Shown: positions 51,488 to 60,902 of the stretch, piece after piece
How the letters are laid out: each line of letters begins with the position of its first letter
How positions within the stretch are numbered: position 1 is the first letter of the stretch
DNA from: an uncultured Lachnospiraceae bacterium
GTDB lineage: Bacteria; Bacillota; Clostridia; Lachnospirales; Lachnospiraceae
Length of the DNA stretch: 64,000 bases
Assembly: GCA_910584725.1 (NCBI GenBank)
Contig: CAJUBE010000002.1
Span: forward strand, 1 to 64,000
Direction of reading: 5' to 3'
Translations under genes and position numbers: made by a program
The notes under the pieces: generated by a model
Database searches by the model: none
What the model was told of the DNA's origin: nothing
Seen by the model: the letters and a program-made list of their open reading frames with translations, nothing else

Positions 51488-52396
51488 TCACCAGTCATGT
51501 CCGGCCTTTCCGAACCTCTTTTTCCGGTAATCGCCAATCCCCCGCAAGGTTGCCCGCACGAGCTTCCCTTTCCCGCGCATCAGCCACAGCGCACAGCACA
51601 CCGTCCGATTCAGCGCATAATAGGCAAGAAACAGCGGGTACCGCCGACCCAGATGCAGTCTGCTGCACAAAAGCCAGTTTCGGGCGATATAGTAGGCGCA
51701 GAGCGGACTGTCCGCCCCTTTGGTGCTGGCCCCGACCTTGTGGTACATCACCGCCTTCGGGCAGTACCAGATGGGGATTCCCAGCTTTTGCAGGCGGAAG
51801 CTGTACTCGGTGTCCTCGTAGTAGAGGAAAAATCGCTCGTCCAGCGTTCCTGCCCGCCGAATCACCTCCATCGGAATCCACAGGCAGCATCCCGTGGCAA
51901 ACGCAATCTCCCTCTCCTGATCGTACTGCCCCTCGTCCGTTTCATCCAGACCGATATGCCTCACTTTCCTGATAACGCGTGAGACACTTCCCCCCGCAGA
52001 CCAGAGGCGTTTCCTGTCATCACTGTAATAAATCTTCGGCACAACCATACTGCCGGGGTGCCTTTTCGCACACCCCCATAAGCGGAGCAGCATATCCAAA
52101 GCAATCTCCGTATCGTTGTTCAAGAGAAGAACCGCATCCGCTTCCCACTCCACAGCGCTGCGGATCCCCACATTGTTCGCATAGGAGAAGCCGTAGTTGT
52201 CATCCAGCCGTATGAAGGAAAACCGCTCATTCCCCGCGTACCGCTCTTCCAGCAGGCGCATGGAATCATCCTGCGAGGCGTTATCTACCACGATGATTTT
52301 TATTTTCTCCACACCGCCGCTTGCCAGTATGGACTCGATGCAGGCCGTATTATATTTTTTCCCATTATAATTGACTAAAATAACCGCCAGTTTCAT
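51488..52396 (-). CDS. family 2 glycosyltransferase (rhamnosyltransferase-like)
   Basis: About 302 residues: AVILVNYNGKKYN, VVDNASQDDS, LNNDTEIA as the metal-binding motif, CCLWIPMEVIRRAG and FFLYYEDTEYSFRL, a signature of WbbL-type rhamnosyltransferases that transfer from dTDP-rhamnose. The C terminus is basic and amphipathic. The ATG at 52396 is preferred, since the longer frame to 52456 adds 20 charged residues before the first strand. No rhamnose pathway genes are present in the window, so the donor may be another deoxysugar. Confidence 0.85.
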   Translation of the reverse strand: MKLAVILVNYNGKKYNTACIESILASGGVEKIKIIVVDNASQDDSMRLLEERYAGNERFSFIRLDDNYGFSYANNVGIRSAVEWEADAVLLLNNDTEIALDMLLRLWGCAKRHPGSMVVPKIYYSDDRKRLWSAGGSVSRVIRKVRHIGLDETDEGQYDQEREIAFATGCCLWIPMEVIRRAGTLDERFFLYYEDTEYSFRLQKLGIPIWYCPKAVMYHKVGASTKGADSPLCAYYIARNWLLCSRLHLGRRYPLFLAYYALNRTVCCALWLMRGKGKLVRATLRGIGDYRKKRFGKAGHDW

Positions 52397-52476
52397 AGAT
52401 ACCGTTTCCTGTTTTTCTCTCTTTACTGCCGCTTCCGCCTCGCAGTCCATGCACACCCTGCCTGCCGTTTCGCTCT

Positions 52477-53592
52477 CTATCCAAGCTGCTCCGTCAGCAG
52501 TTCATAATATTTCCTGCTCAGCCTCATCTGTTCATACTGCCCAAAATCCATCTCCGCTATCCTGTCCGCCGGGTTTTGCATCACCCTGATCCATTCTTCC
52601 GCATCGTAGGGATCTTTCACATAGTTCGCCTTTCCCTGCGTCACCTCCGGGATACACGTCCTGTCCGTAGCGATCACCACCGTACCGAAAAGCATCGCCT
52701 CAATCGGCGGCATACCGAAACCTTCAAACACGCTGGGAAAGAGAAAGGCGCGGCAATACTTGTACAGCGCGTTCCTCTCGGCATTTTCCACGAACCCCGT
52801 CAGCGTCACTTCCCGCTCCAGCCCCCGCTCCCGAATCTGGCTTTCCAGTCTGTCCCTGCTCTCCCCGTTCACCCCGGAAATCAACAGTCTGCACGGAAGC
52901 CCTGTCTCTGTATTTTTAATCCGCTCCATCACGGCGATCAGCGTATCCAGATTCTTGTGCGGAATCAACTGCGCTACGGTATAATAAAACGTTTTCTTAT
53001 CCACATGATATTTTTCCGCAAGCCGCTCAAAGGAAACGATCTCGTTCTTGTCCACCGTGATCGGGTTGTAGATGGTGGTGATCTTCTCGCTCTTTACATG
53101 ATATTTTTCCCTGACGTCATCCCTCACCCAGTCGGATATCGCCACCAGATGCCTGGAAAAATGCGCGTCCAGCCACCAGCAGAGACGAGAGTAGGCGATC
53201 TCATGAAAGGGGTGATATTCGGGATAATGGGCCGCCTGTAAGTCGTGAATCACATTGACATAGGTAACGCCGCCGTTAAGCAGCGGGCGGCAGTACACCG
53301 GAATAAAACATTTGCGTATCCCTTTTTTTCTGAGGAAACGGTTCTGGCAAAAAAAGTTCCACAAAATCCGCCCCGCGATATTGGCGGAAACAACCTCCGT
53401 CTCCAAAAGTTCCATCCGTTCATCCTGCGTGTAATGCCGGAAGGTATCCTTATTGTCCTTCGATACCAGCAAGAAGAGATGGAAGGGCTCCTCAAGTCTC
53501 CGGAAACCGTCCAGCAGATTTCTGATATAAAATTCGGTGCCCCCTACCTTTTTCGGGCGGAGCCACAGTAAATCAACCGCAATAGTAAGCAT
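52477..53592 (-). CDS. family 4 glycosyltransferase
   Basis: A GT4 of about 371 residues: TIAVDLLWLRPKKVGGTEFYIRN (glycine-rich acceptor loop), VNVIHDLQAAHYPEY, FYYTVAQLIPHKNLDTLI at the domain hinge, VTLTGFVENAERN and LFPSVFEGFGMPPIEAMLFGTVVIATD, with both acidic donor residues in EGFGMPPIEA. This is the mannosyltransferase-like group of GT4. The ATG at 53592 follows AAAGGG by 8 nt. Overall a retaining transferase in repeat-unit assembly. Confidence 0.87.
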   Translation of the reverse strand: MLTIAVDLLWLRPKKVGGTEFYIRNLLDGFRRLEEPFHLFLLVSKDNKDTFRHYTQDERMELLETEVVSANIAGRILWNFFCQNRFLRKKGIRKCFIPVYCRPLLNGGVTYVNVIHDLQAAHYPEYHPFHEIAYSRLCWWLDAHFSRHLVAISDWVRDDVREKYHVKSEKITTIYNPITVDKNEIVSFERLAEKYHVDKKTFYYTVAQLIPHKNLDTLIAVMERIKNTETGLPCRLLISGVNGESRDRLESQIRERGLEREVTLTGFVENAERNALYKYCRAFLFPSVFEGFGMPPIEAMLFGTVVIATDRTCIPEVTQGKANYVKDPYDAEEWIRVMQNPADRIAEMDFGQYEQMRLSRKYYELLTEQLG

Positions 53593-53655
53593 CACAAACC
53601 CTTTCTGAATACTTTCTGCCCGCACGCTCTGACGCCGCCGTGAGCAGACCGCCTG

Positions 53656-55566
53656 TCAATCCTCCGTCCCTGTAACCTCATGACTCCTTGCATATACCGT
53701 CACATCCTCCAACACAGGCGTTGTCTCATCAATCCATATCCCTTCCTCCGTGTACCAGCCATCGAATACCCTGTCCCCGCTGACCGTCCCCGGCTCTGCC
53801 CCGGGCATCCGCTCAAGGCGCTCACCCTTCAGCACGCTCATATAGTTGTGGATTCCGCCGTCTTCCGAGACGAAACCGACCGTACAGATCTCCTGCCGTT
53901 CCTTCCACACCTTATCCAAAAACGGTTTGCGCGCCGACAGGAAATCCCGAATCCGCTGTACCTCCCCCTCGTAGTCAACCGATTCTCCGTATATTTCCTT
54001 CCATCTGATCAGATCCATTTCCTTGGCGGCATGAATCTCCGATACATACTCGTCAATCTTTTCCACCTGCATCGTCTGCATATAGTCAGAGAAGAATTCC
54101 TCGTAGCACGCGGAAACTGTCTCCTGAAAGGAAGAATGCTGATTCAAATGCCAGAAAAGCGTCGTCGGATCGGTACCCCTCTGCATCAGATAACACAGGT
54201 CGCCCGTTGATTCGTTGATCCCGTCCAGATTAGCGTACGCCTTATCATAATCCCACACAGGCCCTGCAAACAGCTTATTGCTGACCACATCCTGCGGTTT
54301 ATAGAAAAAGGAACTCGTCGCTCCCGCGCCGTTATTCTTAGATAATTCTTCGATAATATATTTCTGTGCAAAAGACCGCAGATCGATATAATCCGTATAT
54401 TGCATTCCGTTTTGGGGATCGACGCCGTCCGCCGCGGCGACGGCCCGCTCCATACCATTGACCAGACCGCTGATATAGTCCACCTGCGCCTCCGAAGCAT
54501 ACGCGGGCTGTTTGATTGTATACAGATCTTTCAGCGTCTCCGTATAAAATCCGCTGATTTCCACGCGAAACTTTTCGGCCACATCTCTTTCCAGAAGATA
54601 TCCCCCTGTCGTGTCCCGCGGCTCATTGGGAAGCACCATGCCCTTTCGCCTCTCCGTCTCAAAATGCCCACAGCTTTCCATATCCCTGTTCAGCTTTTTA
54701 TTTTCCGCCTCCAGATCGGCAATCGGCACCCGCTCCGGGTCAATCTCCACCTTTTCACAGAGCTGATACATGCCGTGATACCTGTGATTGATATAGAGAT
54801 CAATATAGCGCGACTCCGGCGATCCCGTCATTCCCGCCGCCACAGCCATATCGTAAGTCATTTTATTGCGGATGTAGGTGCGATCCTCCACATTGCTTAA
54901 GAGAATCCATTTATCGGCGCTTCCCATACCGAGGAGATCGGCCCTGTTTTTCAGCCGGATGCCATAGGATTTTTTCGGATACGCCCATGTGGAGTTGCCC
55001 CGCCCGGAAATACGATCCAGCTTATCCGCACACACCACATCTCCCTCCGTGTCAAACAGGACAATCCTTCCCTTTTCCGCATAATTCTTGTCTGCGTCCA
55101 GCTCCTTCATGGAGCCGCTGTCCGTCTCCAGAAAAACAGCCGGAAGTCCGGCGGACTGCATAACGACAACTTCTTGTTTCTCCAATTTCTCCCCTTTTTT
55201 CCCGCAAAAATACATCTCATATTTCTCATTGCAGCCAAGCGCCCCGATATCCGCTCCGTTTGCCAGCGAAACTTCCCCTTTCGCCCCTGCGAAAACCACG
55301 GTTTCCGCCCCCGCAAAGGAAATATGTACTTCGTTCAGCTTTGCATAGGACGGGAGGAACAAATAATTAACCCGTTTTGCCTTATCCGAAAAACAGTATA
55401 TTTCCTGCTCCGATGAGGAATTGCGCAGCACAAAACATAATTTTTTCATATATTCGCCGTTTTTCTGTATTTGTCTGTATTCCTCCCTCTGTACGAATAT
55501 CACGACAGCAGTCAGAAAAACAGCCAGAAAAATGAGGATTCCCCGCCGTCTCGCTCTGTATGTCAT
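53656..55566 (-). CDS. CotH-like protein kinase with C-terminal repeat domain
   Basis: A 636-residue protein with an N-terminal membrane anchor (residues 9-27), then an external CotH kinase domain. Key strings are GRGNSTWAYPKKSYGIRL (188-205), KWILLSNVEDRTYIRNKM, and GPVWDYDKAY with the metal-binding aspartates. The last 60 residues (GERLERMPGAEPG to DVTVYARS) form one InlB/Listeria-Bacteroides-type repeat, often involved in wall or ligand binding. CotH proteins phosphorylate secreted proteins in spore coats; membrane-anchored forms occur in other bacteria. Its place in a glycan locus is unusual. Confidence 0.85.
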   Translation of the reverse strand: MTYRARRRGILIFLAVFLTAVVIFVQREEYRQIQKNGEYMKKLCFVLRNSSSEQEIYCFSDKAKRVNYLFLPSYAKLNEVHISFAGAETVVFAGAKGEVSLANGADIGALGCNEKYEMYFCGKKGEKLEKQEVVVMQSAGLPAVFLETDSGSMKELDADKNYAEKGRIVLFDTEGDVVCADKLDRISGRGNSTWAYPKKSYGIRLKNRADLLGMGSADKWILLSNVEDRTYIRNKMTYDMAVAAGMTGSPESRYIDLYINHRYHGMYQLCEKVEIDPERVPIADLEAENKKLNRDMESCGHFETERRKGMVLPNEPRDTTGGYLLERDVAEKFRVEISGFYTETLKDLYTIKQPAYASEAQVDYISGLVNGMERAVAAADGVDPQNGMQYTDYIDLRSFAQKYIIEELSKNNGAGATSSFFYKPQDVVSNKLFAGPVWDYDKAYANLDGINESTGDLCYLMQRGTDPTTLFWHLNQHSSFQETVSACYEEFFSDYMQTMQVEKIDEYVSEIHAAKEMDLIRWKEIYGESVDYEGEVQRIRDFLSARKPFLDKVWKERQEICTVGFVSEDGGIHNYMSVLKGERLERMPGAEPGTVSGDRVFDGWYTEEGIWIDETTPVLEDVTVYARSHEVTGTED

Positions 55567-55603
55567 AACACCTTTTATCGCTCCTTAAGTCAATTCATGC
55601 CCG

Positions 55604-55966
55604 TCATTTCGTGTCTTTCTTCTCCAGATCCCGCACCCGTTTTTCCAAAATCGCCAGCTCCTGCGTCAATGTCCTGATCTTCTGGTTCTGCCTGGATGCA
55701 ATCGAGGTCAGAGAAAGCAGGATCATAATAACAAACCCGATAGCAAAGATAAACAGGCCGTTCATATTATCCTGAATGCCAAAAATATGGATAATTCTTG
55801 TCAAAAGCTCGGGCACCGCCACAAGAACGCCCATAACCACACCGGCCACCAACCATAACAGCATATACTTTAAATTCAGCGCTTTTTTCTTCAAAAAATA
55901 CAGGATAACAATAAAATAGCAGATTACCACAGCGATCAGTGTCACTCTGAGTGTAGCAGGTATCAT
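55604..55966 (-). CDS. DUF2304-like small membrane protein
   Basis: A 120-residue protein with three hydrophobic segments (about 7-25, 34-55 and 69-90) and a C-terminal coiled coil rich in Arg, Glu and Lys (95-120). This matches DUF2304, which is usually encoded directly after a DPM1-like glycosyltransferase; here that GT2 lies immediately upstream. It probably anchors or regulates that GT2. No catalytic residues are seen. Confidence 0.75.
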   Translation of the reverse strand: MIPATLRVTLIAVVICYFIVILYFLKKKALNLKYMLLWLVAGVVMGVLVAVPELLTRIIHIFGIQDNMNGLFIFAIGFVIMILLSLTSIASRQNQKIRTLTQELAILEKRVRDLEKKDTK

Positions 55967-55989
55967 AAATATCCGCCCCCTTCCGGCTT

Positions 55990-56721
55990 CTATACGTCTT
56001 CTCTTTTGGCTCTTCGGACGCCATAGCCCATTCTGCAGATCAGTATCGCCAGCGTCACCTTTATCATATAATAAACGGACTTTTTAAAGGTGATGGAACT
56101 GACGCCGCCCTCCCTTGCGCGCATCTGCACCGGAATTTCTTTAATCCTGCCCCGATGCATGACGGCAGATACAATTGCTTCCGGCTCCGAATAGTCCATG
56201 GGAAAATCTTTGCTGTAAATTTCAATAAACATTCTGTTCACCGCCCGGTAGCCGCTGGTAACATCCATAACCCTTTTCCCAGTCACAAGCCAGATCAGGC
56301 CGCTCAAAAAATAAATTCCCACTCTGCGGGTTGCGGAGGACTGAAACCCCTCCTTTTCCAGAAATCGGGAGCCAATGGTAATATCCGCCTCCCCTCTGAT
56401 GAGCGGCTCCAACAGCTTATCCAGATAGGCAATATCGTGCTGTCCGTCGCCGTCCATCTGCACGGCAATATCATAATTGTTCTTCCGCGCATATATATAT
56501 CCTGCCTGTACCGCGCCGCCGATTCCCATATTGATTGAGAGATCCAGATAGTGAAAGTTCTCACTCCGACACAGATCAGGCGTATTGTCGGTAGAGCCGT
56601 CGTTGATTACCAGATAATCGTACTGCGGCGCCGTCTCCATCATGTGCCTGACCACATGTACGATATTTTCCGCTTCATTGTATGCCGGTATGATAACCAG
56701 CACTCTTCGTTTTTGTTCCAT
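55990..56721 (-). CDS. DPM1-like family 2 glycosyltransferase
   Basis: A GT2 of about 243 residues: VLVIIPAYNEAENI, INDGSTDNT, VQMDGDGQHD for metal binding, GSRFLEKEG and a late STITFKKSVYYMIK segment, all typical of the polyprenyl-phosphate mannose/glucose synthase group. It has only one weak hydrophobic segment, so the DUF2304-like protein just downstream may supply the membrane anchor. GGGGAAAA precedes the ATG at 56721. Likely product: undecaprenyl-phosphate-linked sugar, used by the polytopic protein upstream. Confidence 0.87.
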   Translation of the reverse strand: MEQKRRVLVIIPAYNEAENIVHVVRHMMETAPQYDYLVINDGSTDNTPDLCRSENFHYLDLSINMGIGGAVQAGYIYARKNNYDIAVQMDGDGQHDIAYLDKLLEPLIRGEADITIGSRFLEKEGFQSSATRRVGIYFLSGLIWLVTGKRVMDVTSGYRAVNRMFIEIYSKDFPMDYSEPEAIVSAVMHRGRIKEIPVQMRAREGGVSSITFKKSVYYMIKVTLAILICRMGYGVRRAKREDV

Positions 56722-56774
56722 ATCTTTTCCCCATTTCTGCACTGTCTTCTGCGCATAAACAAGTTTGTTGTTTA

Positions 56775-58391
56775 TCACTCAGGCCGCTCTCCACGCTTCC
56801 CACGCCCAAAATGTTTTACCGCTCTGCCGCGGATACGGCCGATCCACAGCTCCCGCAGCAGCAGATAATATGCGATATAGAAAGCGCCGAAATTATATAC
56901 AAGATACCTCTGCTGTCCGAAAAAGACCAGCGATATCACAACAGCCATCACCACATTGCTTCCCAAAATAAGAGCCATAAACTCCGCACATTTTTGATTC
57001 GCCTTCCTGTCCATATATCCCCATACCATCAGCGCAAACGCCGACAAATAGAGGAACAGCGTCACCAGATGACACAGCAGATAAATCGGCCTGATCTGAA
57101 AGAACACGGTGCAGATAAACGCCTGGGGAAGCATCATAAGCGTATGGTACAAAAACCGGCCAAAATGCGCCTTTAGCAAAGTGATTCCTATTGTCTTCAA
57201 ATGGGCGCTTCGAATCTCGCTGAACTGATCCGACATAATGATTTCCGGGTGGTGCTCCGCATAGTACAGCGACGGTACTTTGAGGCAGGTTTTCCCCACC
57301 TGTCCTACCCCTCCCACAATGTCTTTCCACATCCACAAACCGTTTTGCGCATAAGTGTAAAGCTGTTTTTCCGCATCCGCAGCCTCATATAGCGCCACAT
57401 ACAATCCTCTCAAAACTTCCTCTTCAAACAAATATTCATCTTCCCTGTCTGCCTCGTACATACCACGCGAAAAAATCAGGCTGACATACTGGCTTGTAAT
57501 AAAGCTCCTGTCTGCCAGTTCTTCCATTGAAAGTTCCCGTTCCGGTTCCTCTTCCGAAATTTGATCCGCCTCGCCCTCCTCATCACTAACCAGGCTTAAA
57601 AGATGCTCTTCATAATCCTCCGGCGACTGTACTTTCAGCACAAACAAAGAAATTTTTTCATTGGATTTAATCACATTCATGTATCCGGCAGACAACTTGG
57701 AAATCGCTAAAATACCGGCCAGACAAATACAAAGCCCCCCGGCTGTTCCGACGACTGCGCGGAGCCATCCATATATTTTTTGACTATCCCTCTTTTGTCT
57801 ATAGACCACATACACAAAAATAACGCCGCATAGCGCAAACAAAATCTGAAACTGGGAACGCAGAAGCGCCAGCACAAACGCCATTGCCAGACTACCCGCA
57901 AACCATGTATATTTTTTCGTCCAAATCGTCTTTAGCAGCAGGATCAGGAACAGATAAAATAAAGCATATGACAGCCCTTCCGTCAAAATCTGCTGCGTTG
58001 CCATGGACTGCGGCATCTCTACGGTAAAAGGCACCAGCGATAAGAAAAAAAACAGATAAGTTTCCCAATAGTGCAGATGAAACGCCTTTCGAAGCGCCTT
58101 CACGAAAAGGATTACGCACGCCGCTGCCAAAACCGCCTGTTCGATGACTACCGCATCCATATAGTTCTCCAGGCCAAACAAATACTGATTCAGCAGCAGA
58201 AACAGCGGGTAGACCGGCATAACGCCCTCGACCCGGTTGATTCTCATATAAGCCCCGCTGTCATCAAACAAAACCGGCTCTCTCGAACCGACAAACAGAA
58301 AGGCAAAAAGAGCAAGCAGAACCAGAGACCCGTAAAACAGCCTGTCCTTCTGCGCCGTGTTCAGTTGAAGCTTCTTTCTCTTTTCCGCCAT
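56775..58391 (-). CDS. polytopic membrane protein, GT-C-like
   Basis: About 538 residues with some ten helices and one long acidic extracytoplasmic loop (about 255-320, very rich in Glu/Asp). The first external loop holds LFDDSGAYMRI (two aspartates, about residues 42-52), the kind of acidic motif that serves as catalytic site in GT-C transferases. With the GT2/DUF2304 pair downstream, it can be read as the enzyme that uses the lipid-linked sugar outside. The ATG at 58391 is chosen because GGAGGAGGG sits immediately upstream. Confidence 0.6.
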   Translation of the reverse strand: MAEKRKKLQLNTAQKDRLFYGSLVLLALFAFLFVGSREPVLFDDSGAYMRINRVEGVMPVYPLFLLLNQYLFGLENYMDAVVIEQAVLAAACVILFVKALRKAFHLHYWETYLFFFLSLVPFTVEMPQSMATQQILTEGLSYALFYLFLILLLKTIWTKKYTWFAGSLAMAFVLALLRSQFQILFALCGVIFVYVVYRQKRDSQKIYGWLRAVVGTAGGLCICLAGILAISKLSAGYMNVIKSNEKISLFVLKVQSPEDYEEHLLSLVSDEEGEADQISEEEPERELSMEELADRSFITSQYVSLIFSRGMYEADREDEYLFEEEVLRGLYVALYEAADAEKQLYTYAQNGLWMWKDIVGGVGQVGKTCLKVPSLYYAEHHPEIIMSDQFSEIRSAHLKTIGITLLKAHFGRFLYHTLMMLPQAFICTVFFQIRPIYLLCHLVTLFLYLSAFALMVWGYMDRKANQKCAEFMALILGSNVVMAVVISLVFFGQQRYLVYNFGAFYIAYYLLLRELWIGRIRGRAVKHFGRGKRGERPE

Positions 58392-58404
58392 GCCCTCCTC
58401 CGCC

Positions 58405-60183
58405 TTACTCCTCAAACACCTCAGCCTTACTCTTCTCCTGCACCCTGCTCCCGGCCACCTCATAAATCACGTCCACATTTCGGATCGTGGTAAGCCGATG
58501 GGCTATGATTATCATAGTCTTCATGCCCTGCAGGTGTTCGATGGCCTCCATGACCGCCGCCTCCGTCTCATTGTCAAGCGCGGAAGTCGCCTCGTCGAGC
58601 ACCAAAATTTCCGGGTCGTGGTACAATGCCCTGGCGATACCGATACGCTGTCTCTGCCCGCCGGACAATCTGACGCCTCTGTCGCCCACAATCGTATTAA
58701 GTCCATGGGGAAGGCTCTCGATAAACTCCTTCAACTGCGCCTTTTCCACCGCAGCCCTCACAGCTCCCTCATCAATCTGTCCTTCCCGCACGCCAAAAGC
58801 GATATTATTGCGGATGGTATCGTCGGAAAGATAGATCGTCTGGGGAATGTACCCCACCTGCGCATGAAAGGTTTTCGCCTGCTCATGGATATTGATTTCA
58901 TCCGCCATCACGGCGCCCTTTACCGGCGTCAAAAGTCCCAGTATAATGTCCACCATAGTCGTTTTCCCGGATCCGGTAGAACCGATAAACGCCGCGGTCG
59001 TTCCCTTTTTAATCGTAAGATTTACGTCTTTCAACACCCACTCATCCGTGTCCGGATAGTGATAGGATACATCCTGCACACAGATTCCGTTCTGCAGTTT
59101 CCAATCCGCCCGATATATCTGCCCGTCCTTTTCAATCAGACCCTCAACTGCCGTCAGATCGTGGTAGACCAGTTCCACCGAGGGAAACGCGTAAAGCATG
59201 TTGGAGGCATGCTCATTGATCCGCCCCACGCTCGGCATGAGCCGCATCGCCGCCACCGCAAACGCCGCAAGCTGAGAAACAAAATATACCATGTCCGCCT
59301 CACCGAAGAGGAGCTTCACGATGACCGCAATCAAAAGTCCCGTCATGGAAACAGCCTCCACCGTATATTTCGGGAGAATTGAAATCGTTCTGGCAATGCG
59401 CAGCCCTCTTGCATATTTTTCCCAGTATTTGCGAAATTCGTCCGTAAAATAAGTCTCGCGCTCTAAAATCTTTATCTCCTTGATCCCGCCGAGGGACTGG
59501 TTCATCCACTGAAAAATTTTTCCCTCATAGCCCTGATTTTCGATCCCGAACCGCCTGCTGTACTTTCTGCTGATCAGAAGGAAGCCGCCCACAAAAACAG
59601 CCAGCAGCCCCAGCACAATGATCGTTATGGTCTTACTGATGACCAGCAGATAAATGCACAGAACCGCGGCCACCATAAGCTCCGCTCCCAGCTCCAGCGC
59701 GTAGAGGATTACCTGCATAAACCGCGACGTATCCTCATAGACGCTTCTCTGCAAAACCGCGATATTATGATTCAGGTGAAAGGTATACGGCTCCTTCATG
59801 TATGCGGCCAGAAGTCTGGTAGAAAGCTTCATCTGGGTATTGTACGAAAAACGAAAAATATAATCTTTTTCCAGAATCAGGTAGACGTTTTTGATCACGT
59901 ATACCAAAATAATGCCGGCCGCAAGTAGCATCATAAATGTTTCGGCGCTGTGCAGTCCCAGCAGATCATAAACGGTTTTCAGATACCATTTCGTCTGGAT
60001 GGTTCCGGGATTCTGCAGAACATCGATAAAGGGCATGAAAACCATGACCGCAAGGAGCTCCAGAAAGCTTCCGATCACAATCGCGCCCGTGAGAAGCACC
60101 AGCTTACGCTTATCCCTTTTATCAAAAATATATCCCAGCTTGGCAAATATGCCCGCTTTCGAATTGCCGTTCTCTCTGCTCAT
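58405..60183 (-). CDS. ABC-type lipid/glycan exporter (PglK/MsbA-like), copy 2
   Basis: A 592-residue half transporter with the same architecture as the one at 24654: six helices, Walker A GSTGSGKTT, IPQTIYL at the Q loop, LSGGQRQRIGIARAL, ILVLDEATSALDNE and IIAHRLTT. The ATPase domain is close to that of copy 1, while the membrane domain is much more different, suggesting distinct lipid-linked substrates. It is followed within 13 bp by the GT-C-like gene. Confidence 0.85.
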   Translation of the reverse strand: MSRENGNSKAGIFAKLGYIFDKRDKRKLVLLTGAIVIGSFLELLAVMVFMPFIDVLQNPGTIQTKWYLKTVYDLLGLHSAETFMMLLAAGIILVYVIKNVYLILEKDYIFRFSYNTQMKLSTRLLAAYMKEPYTFHLNHNIAVLQRSVYEDTSRFMQVILYALELGAELMVAAVLCIYLLVISKTITIIVLGLLAVFVGGFLLISRKYSRRFGIENQGYEGKIFQWMNQSLGGIKEIKILERETYFTDEFRKYWEKYARGLRIARTISILPKYTVEAVSMTGLLIAVIVKLLFGEADMVYFVSQLAAFAVAAMRLMPSVGRINEHASNMLYAFPSVELVYHDLTAVEGLIEKDGQIYRADWKLQNGICVQDVSYHYPDTDEWVLKDVNLTIKKGTTAAFIGSTGSGKTTMVDIILGLLTPVKGAVMADEINIHEQAKTFHAQVGYIPQTIYLSDDTIRNNIAFGVREGQIDEGAVRAAVEKAQLKEFIESLPHGLNTIVGDRGVRLSGGQRQRIGIARALYHDPEILVLDEATSALDNETEAAVMEAIEHLQGMKTMIIIAHRLTTIRNVDVIYEVAGSRVQEKSKAEVFEE

Positions 60184-60212
60184 AGCTCAGACTACTCCTT
60201 TATCACAGCGCA

Positions 60213-60806
60213 TTATTTGCGGCCCGGCTCGCCCGCAAACAATGCCCCGCACAAATTGCTGTGTGAATCCTGACCGCTTATCTTCTTCGCCGGAGCGCCC
60301 GCCCAGGTGGTGCCCGGCTCTGCAATATCCTTTGTCACCACGGCGTTCGCCCCCACAGCCACATCATCCGCTATGCGGACGGCGCCGATCACCTTCGCAC
60401 CGCTTCCGAAATAGCAGTTATCCCCGATCACGGCCGCCTCGCGGCTTCCGTTCGTCGCGCCGATGGTCACGCCCTCCTGCAGACGGCAGTTTTTTCCGGC
60501 GCGCACATTTCCGTGCACCACGATCGTCCCATAATGCGGAATCGAAAGCCCCGGCCCGAACACATTCGGCGGAATCGTAAACCCGAGGCGCACGCTCAGA
60601 CGATGAAACCGCATTTTGTGCCATTTCCCGATCAGTTTTCCCGCCGCCCCATGGCGGCAGTTTATGTCGAACTCCACCTTGCGCAACAGAATCTCAAACT
60701 TCCAAATCTCATCCCCGAACAACCGGGGACGCGCGTCCTCCCCCCGCCCGAGGGCTAACTGATCCTGTCTTATATATTGCAGATATGCTTGCTTACTATT
60801 TATCAT
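60213..60806 (-). CDS. serine-acetyltransferase-like O-acetyltransferase
   Basis: About 197 residues: a helical N-terminal part (INSKQAYLQYIRQDQLALGR) and a left-handed beta-helix (GLSIPHYGTIVVHGNVRAG to VGANAVVTKDI) of the CysE/SatA type. In polysaccharide loci such proteins O-acetylate sugars with acetyl-CoA. The ATG at 60806 is chosen by family start, although its GGAG is only 2 nt away; a TTG at 60878 with AAGGGA upstream would add 24 residues not typical for the family. Ordinary cysteine synthesis is less likely here. Confidence 0.8.
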   Translation of the reverse strand: MINSKQAYLQYIRQDQLALGRGEDARPRLFGDEIWKFEILLRKVEFDINCRHGAAGKLIGKWHKMRFHRLSVRLGFTIPPNVFGPGLSIPHYGTIVVHGNVRAGKNCRLQEGVTIGATNGSREAAVIGDNCYFGSGAKVIGAVRIADDVAVGANAVVTKDIAEPGTTWAGAPAKKISGQDSHSNLCGALFAGEPGRK

Positions 60807-60902
60807 GTCTCCGTTTTTGCCTCGTCTTATTATGTGTATATTGCCCATACACAGCCCGGACAGACGGTAATTTCTCAAGGAGTCCCTTAAAATGCATCGG
60901 CA

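Noticed and set aside
58390..59382. 330-codon plus-strand frame opposite the second ABC exporter
   Set aside because: Same pattern as the frame opposite the first exporter; no protein features and no upstream signals.
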